Source: Dunaliella salina
Taxonomy: Eukaryota; Chlorophyta; Chlorophyceae; Chlamydomonadales; Dunaliellaceae
Length of the DNA stretch: 10,934 bases
NCBI GenBank assembly: GCA_002284615.2
Contig: MU069591.1
Coordinates: 304,608 to 315,541, forward strand
Direction: 5' to 3'
In this document: positions 1-10,934 of the stretch, in pieces
Position numbering within the stretch: the first letter of the stretch is position 1
How the letters are laid out: every line of letters begins with the position of its first letter
Program-made: the position numbers and the translations under genes
The notes under the pieces: generated by a model
Databases searched by the model: none
Seen by the model: the letters and a program-made list of their open reading frames with translations, nothing else
Told to the model about the DNA's origin: nothing

Positions 1-25
1 GACCACAAACAGGTTTTGGCCCACA
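1..25 (-). CDS. Possible next exon, cut by the window edge
   Basis: On the minus strand, an 82-bp gap after the donor at 107 ends in a strong acceptor, TAGCCTCTTCCGACAG, at 26-28. The phase-0 reading that follows begins CGPKPVCG. Eight codons are too few to judge function, so only the acceptor supports this call. Confidence 0.35.
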
Positions 26-107
26 CTGTCGGAAGAGGCTAGTCAATGCAGCATCGCCTTGGGCACCACCAGAGCTGCGCAACCTCATGTACATATTCGT
101 GACTCAC

Positions 108-10538
<10,431 letters not shown>

Positions 10539-10870
10539 CTGCGCGGGGTAAGTGAATAAATTTGAAGATTGCAGGCAAGGCAGTCAACACTTTTTAGACA
10601 CACCCATGAAAAAAGATTTATCAAGGCAGCAGGAAGAAGGAAATGCAGTGTGTTGCAGAAATTGCGATGTGTGTGAGGGAAGTGTGAGTAGTTCAACAAA
10701 ACTGTGAAAGCAACACTATTGTTTGTTTCGAAAATAATAAATTTCATTTGTTACAGCATATGAGGACCCGGGTCTCCATCTTGAGGTGCTTGCGTTTGCT
10801 TTATGTTGTTGCTCTCGGCTGCATGGTTGTGTACCGAATGAATCACACAGCTGAATAAAGAGATATACAC

Positions 10871-10875
<5 letters not shown>
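10539..10875. other. Unassigned sequence, probably intronic or 5' flank
   Basis: Apart from the weak exon candidate at 10768-10818, I see nothing supported. No convincing start codon with downstream splicing to the microexon was found. Confidence 0.3.
10768..10818 (-). CDS. Possible upstream 51-nt exon
   Basis: An acceptor-like GTACACAACCATGCAG at 10819 is followed by a frame reading ESNNIKQTQAPQDGDP. A GT at 10767 would leave phase 1 and join the microexon as Asp-LESIMP. The composition suits the low-complexity N-terminal region. The donor GTCCTC is poor, so this is weakly supported; without it, the upstream exon must lie beyond the right edge. Confidence 0.18.

Positions 10876-10934
<59 letters not shown>
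10876..10934. repeat. (AC)n microsatellite at the window edge
   Basis: A perfect AC array of 59 bp runs to the last base, so its true length is unknown. Confidence 0.97.

Noticed and set aside
10716..10933. Minus-strand frames starting in Cys-Val repeats
   Set aside because: These read through the edge AC microsatellite; only the weak 10768-10818 exon candidate was kept.

Overview
This is eukaryotic nuclear DNA. The minus strand carries one large, intron-rich, partial gene, and the rest is intron sequence rich in repeats. The donors read mostly GTGAGT or GTAAGT and the acceptors pyrimidine-CAG. Together with pure CAG-codon glutamine tracts, long proline/alanine/glutamine-rich exons and large AC microsatellites, this suggests a chlorophyte green alga (Dunaliella or another chlamydomonadalean relative). 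The taxon is an inference from style, not from a marker gene.

Gene layout, in transcript order (right to left): a 21-nt microexon (10518-10538), a basic/low-complexity exon (9464-9762), a short exon (9034-9086), an exon with the first AP2/ERF-like half-domain (7511-7684), a helical linker exon (6652-6766), a 1.6-kb exon with an AT-hook and long Q/P/A-rich tracts (734-2321), and an exon with the end of a second AP2/ERF-like domain (108-247). The gene runs out of the left edge, perhaps through one more exon at 1-25. Its start codon is not visible and probably lies beyond the right edge. All the chosen junctions keep a single reading frame (2390 nt, about 796 codons), which is the main support for the model.

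The protein looks like a nuclear DNA-binding or transcription-regulating factor. It has two divergent AP2/ERF-like domains, each interrupted by an intron and each followed by a similar Tyr-Thr-x(3)-Val motif. An AT-hook and a disordered, glutamine-rich, activation-like region lie between them.

Between the exons, the 4.3-kb intron (2322-6651) holds three local sequence duplications, a 19-bp minisatellite and two unassigned open stretches. The 1.35-kb intron (7685-9033) holds a composite unstable block of (AGC)n, (AC)n and three runs of seven G, plus a second G-rich segment and an AT-rich segment. Another AC array forms the right edge. I found no tRNA, rRNA, CRISPR array, complete transposon or prokaryotic-type operon. 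Nothing here amounts to a convincing new multi-gene system; the interest is in the domain layout and exon structure of the one gene.
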